Below, one piece after another: positions 14,095 to 14,983 of a stretch of 14,983 bases of DNA. The notes under the pieces are model-generated. The model was not told the origin of the DNA, made no database searches, and saw nothing but the letters and a program-made list of their open reading frames with translations. The stretch is from NCBI GenBank assembly GCA_937894955.1, contig CALAXO010000035.1:1-14983 (forward strand), in the 5' to 3' direction. This DNA is from an uncultured Clostridia bacterium (GTDB taxonomy: Bacteria > Bacillota > Clostridia > Christensenellales > CAG-138). The translations under genes and the position numbers were made by a program. Each line of letters starts with the position of its first letter. The stretch's first letter is position 1.

Positions 14095-14910
14095 ATGAAA
14101 GAGAAAATTGCTGATAAAAATTGGAATTTTACACCGCTTGCACATGAATATTTTCATCGCGGCGGAAAAACGGGAGTGCTGCTTCTGCATGGCTTCACCG
14201 GCACTCCCGCGAATATGCATTCGATTTGGAGCCGTCTTGAAGCTGACGGACAGGAAAGCCGCTTAAATGCAAATATCAAAAACGAAAATGACTACACAAT
14301 TTATGCTCCGCTGCTGACCGGTCACGGGACAAATCTGCGGAACATGCGGAAATCATGCGCACTGGATTGGATAGATGACGCGTTAAAGGCTTATGACCGA
14401 TTGGCTGCGGCGGGATGCGAAAAAATCTATGTTGCAGGGCTGAGTATGGGCGGGCTGCTTGCTGCAATTGTTGCTTCTGAAAGACGTGTTGACGGCGTAA
14501 TTATGATCTGCGCACCGGCGAAGATGAAGCTTTATCTGCATATTTGCAGATTTATTTCGCTTGCGGTGCCTTATATTAAAACGGGTGAACCGCACTGGCA
14601 GGAGGATGAAGAGGCGCAAACTTATATGGGCATGGCCACAGCAAGAATTTCCGATTTGAATAAAATACGCCGCCGCGCAAACAAAGCAGTTTCAAAAATA
14701 ACCGCACCGCTGCTCGTAATTCAGTCGCGAGAGGATAATAAGGTTGCGCACGGCAGCGCGGAACGGATTCTTCGGAGTGCAGAATCTGCCAAAATTGCGG
14801 AAGCTGTGTTTTTTTCGGGTGCGAAGCACGGAATAACATACAGCAACAAGAGGGGCGAAGCGGCCGAATGCGTAAAAAATTTCATCGCAGTTCAAGATTC
14901 AGGGGAATGA
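14095..14910 (+). CDS. Alpha/beta hydrolase, Est30-like carboxylesterase or monoacylglycerol-lipase type
   Basis: From ATG 14095 the protein has 271 residues. LLLHGFTGTPANM (29-41) supplies the oxyanion-hole strand and loop. The nucleophile elbow is GLSMGG with Ser117, the acid is Asp214 in QSREDNKV, and the base is His245 in SGAKHGIT. This order and spacing fit thermostable esterase Est30-type carboxylesterases, which hydrolyse short- to medium-chain esters in the cytoplasm. There is no signal peptide. Residues about 50-67 (around QESRLNANIKNEND) look like a small extra loop before YAPLLTGHG. The frame is open to a TTG at 14038, but the added 19 residues do not resemble the family, and neither start has a good ribosome binding site. 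After the stop, 14911-14983 shows no gene. Confidence 0.88.
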   Translation: MKEKIADKNWNFTPLAHEYFHRGGKTGVLLLHGFTGTPANMHSIWSRLEADGQESRLNANIKNENDYTIYAPLLTGHGTNLRNMRKSCALDWIDDALKAYDRLAAAGCEKIYVAGLSMGGLLAAIVASERRVDGVIMICAPAKMKLYLHICRFISLAVPYIKTGEPHWQEDEEAQTYMGMATARISDLNKIRRRANKAVSKITAPLLVIQSREDNKVAHGSAERILRSAESAKIAEAVFFSGAKHGITYSNKRGEAAECVKNFIAVQDSGE

Positions 14911-14983
14911 AAACGCGCCTTTTAGGGAGCTGCCGACTGTGCCGAATGTGCAAAAAAAGCGGAATCTACGAATATACTTTTTA

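Overview
The window looks like chromosome from an obligately anaerobic, fermentative, hydrogen-metabolising Gram-positive bacterium, most likely a member of Clostridia (Bacillota). The pointers are a trimeric [FeFe]-hydrogenase next to an NfnAB transhydrogenase, a DivIC-type division protein, a Ppx/GppA gene beside it, an rdgB-yfcE pair as in many Firmicutes, and strong AGGAGG-type ribosome binding sites. The placement is inferred from gene content. Every gene I can support is on the + strand.

Region 1 (1-835) is the 3' part of a cell-wall hydrolase gene: two peptidoglycan-binding repeats, an Asp-Pro linker and an NlpC/P60 domain, split by a frameshift near 340. A terminator follows (875-915).

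Region 2 (930-3858) is a housekeeping transcription unit with a recognisable promoter: divIC-like, ppx/gppA-like, rdgB (XTP/dITP pyrophosphatase) and a yfcE-type phosphodiesterase. It ends at two consecutive terminator hairpins.

Region 3 (3946-10978) is the redox core. nfnA and nfnB sit behind a near-consensus promoter. A 414-bp spacer follows with palindromes, stable hairpins, a terminator and a direct repeat. Then comes hydC-hydB-hydA, a complete HydABC set, closed by a 16-bp tandem repeat and a strong hairpin. All cofactor ligands I looked for are present. Together these complexes would move electrons between H2, ferredoxin, NAD(H) and NADP(H): HydABC couples H2 to NADH plus ferredoxin, and Nfn couples NADH plus ferredoxin to NADPH.

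Region 4 (10979-13441) is accessory. A secreted protein of unknown family, about 437 residues when reconstructed, is broken by two single-base shifts in homopolymer runs. Its stop codon overlaps the start of a two-helix membrane protein of unknown family. A terminator with a UUCG loop closes the unit.

Region 5 (13464-14983) has its own promoter, a flavin-reductase-like FMN-binding protein and an Est30-like alpha/beta hydrolase. I saw no tRNA, rRNA, CRISPR array, transposase or phage gene. The least explained parts are the spacer at 6357-6770 and the broken secreted/membrane gene pair at 11259-13330.
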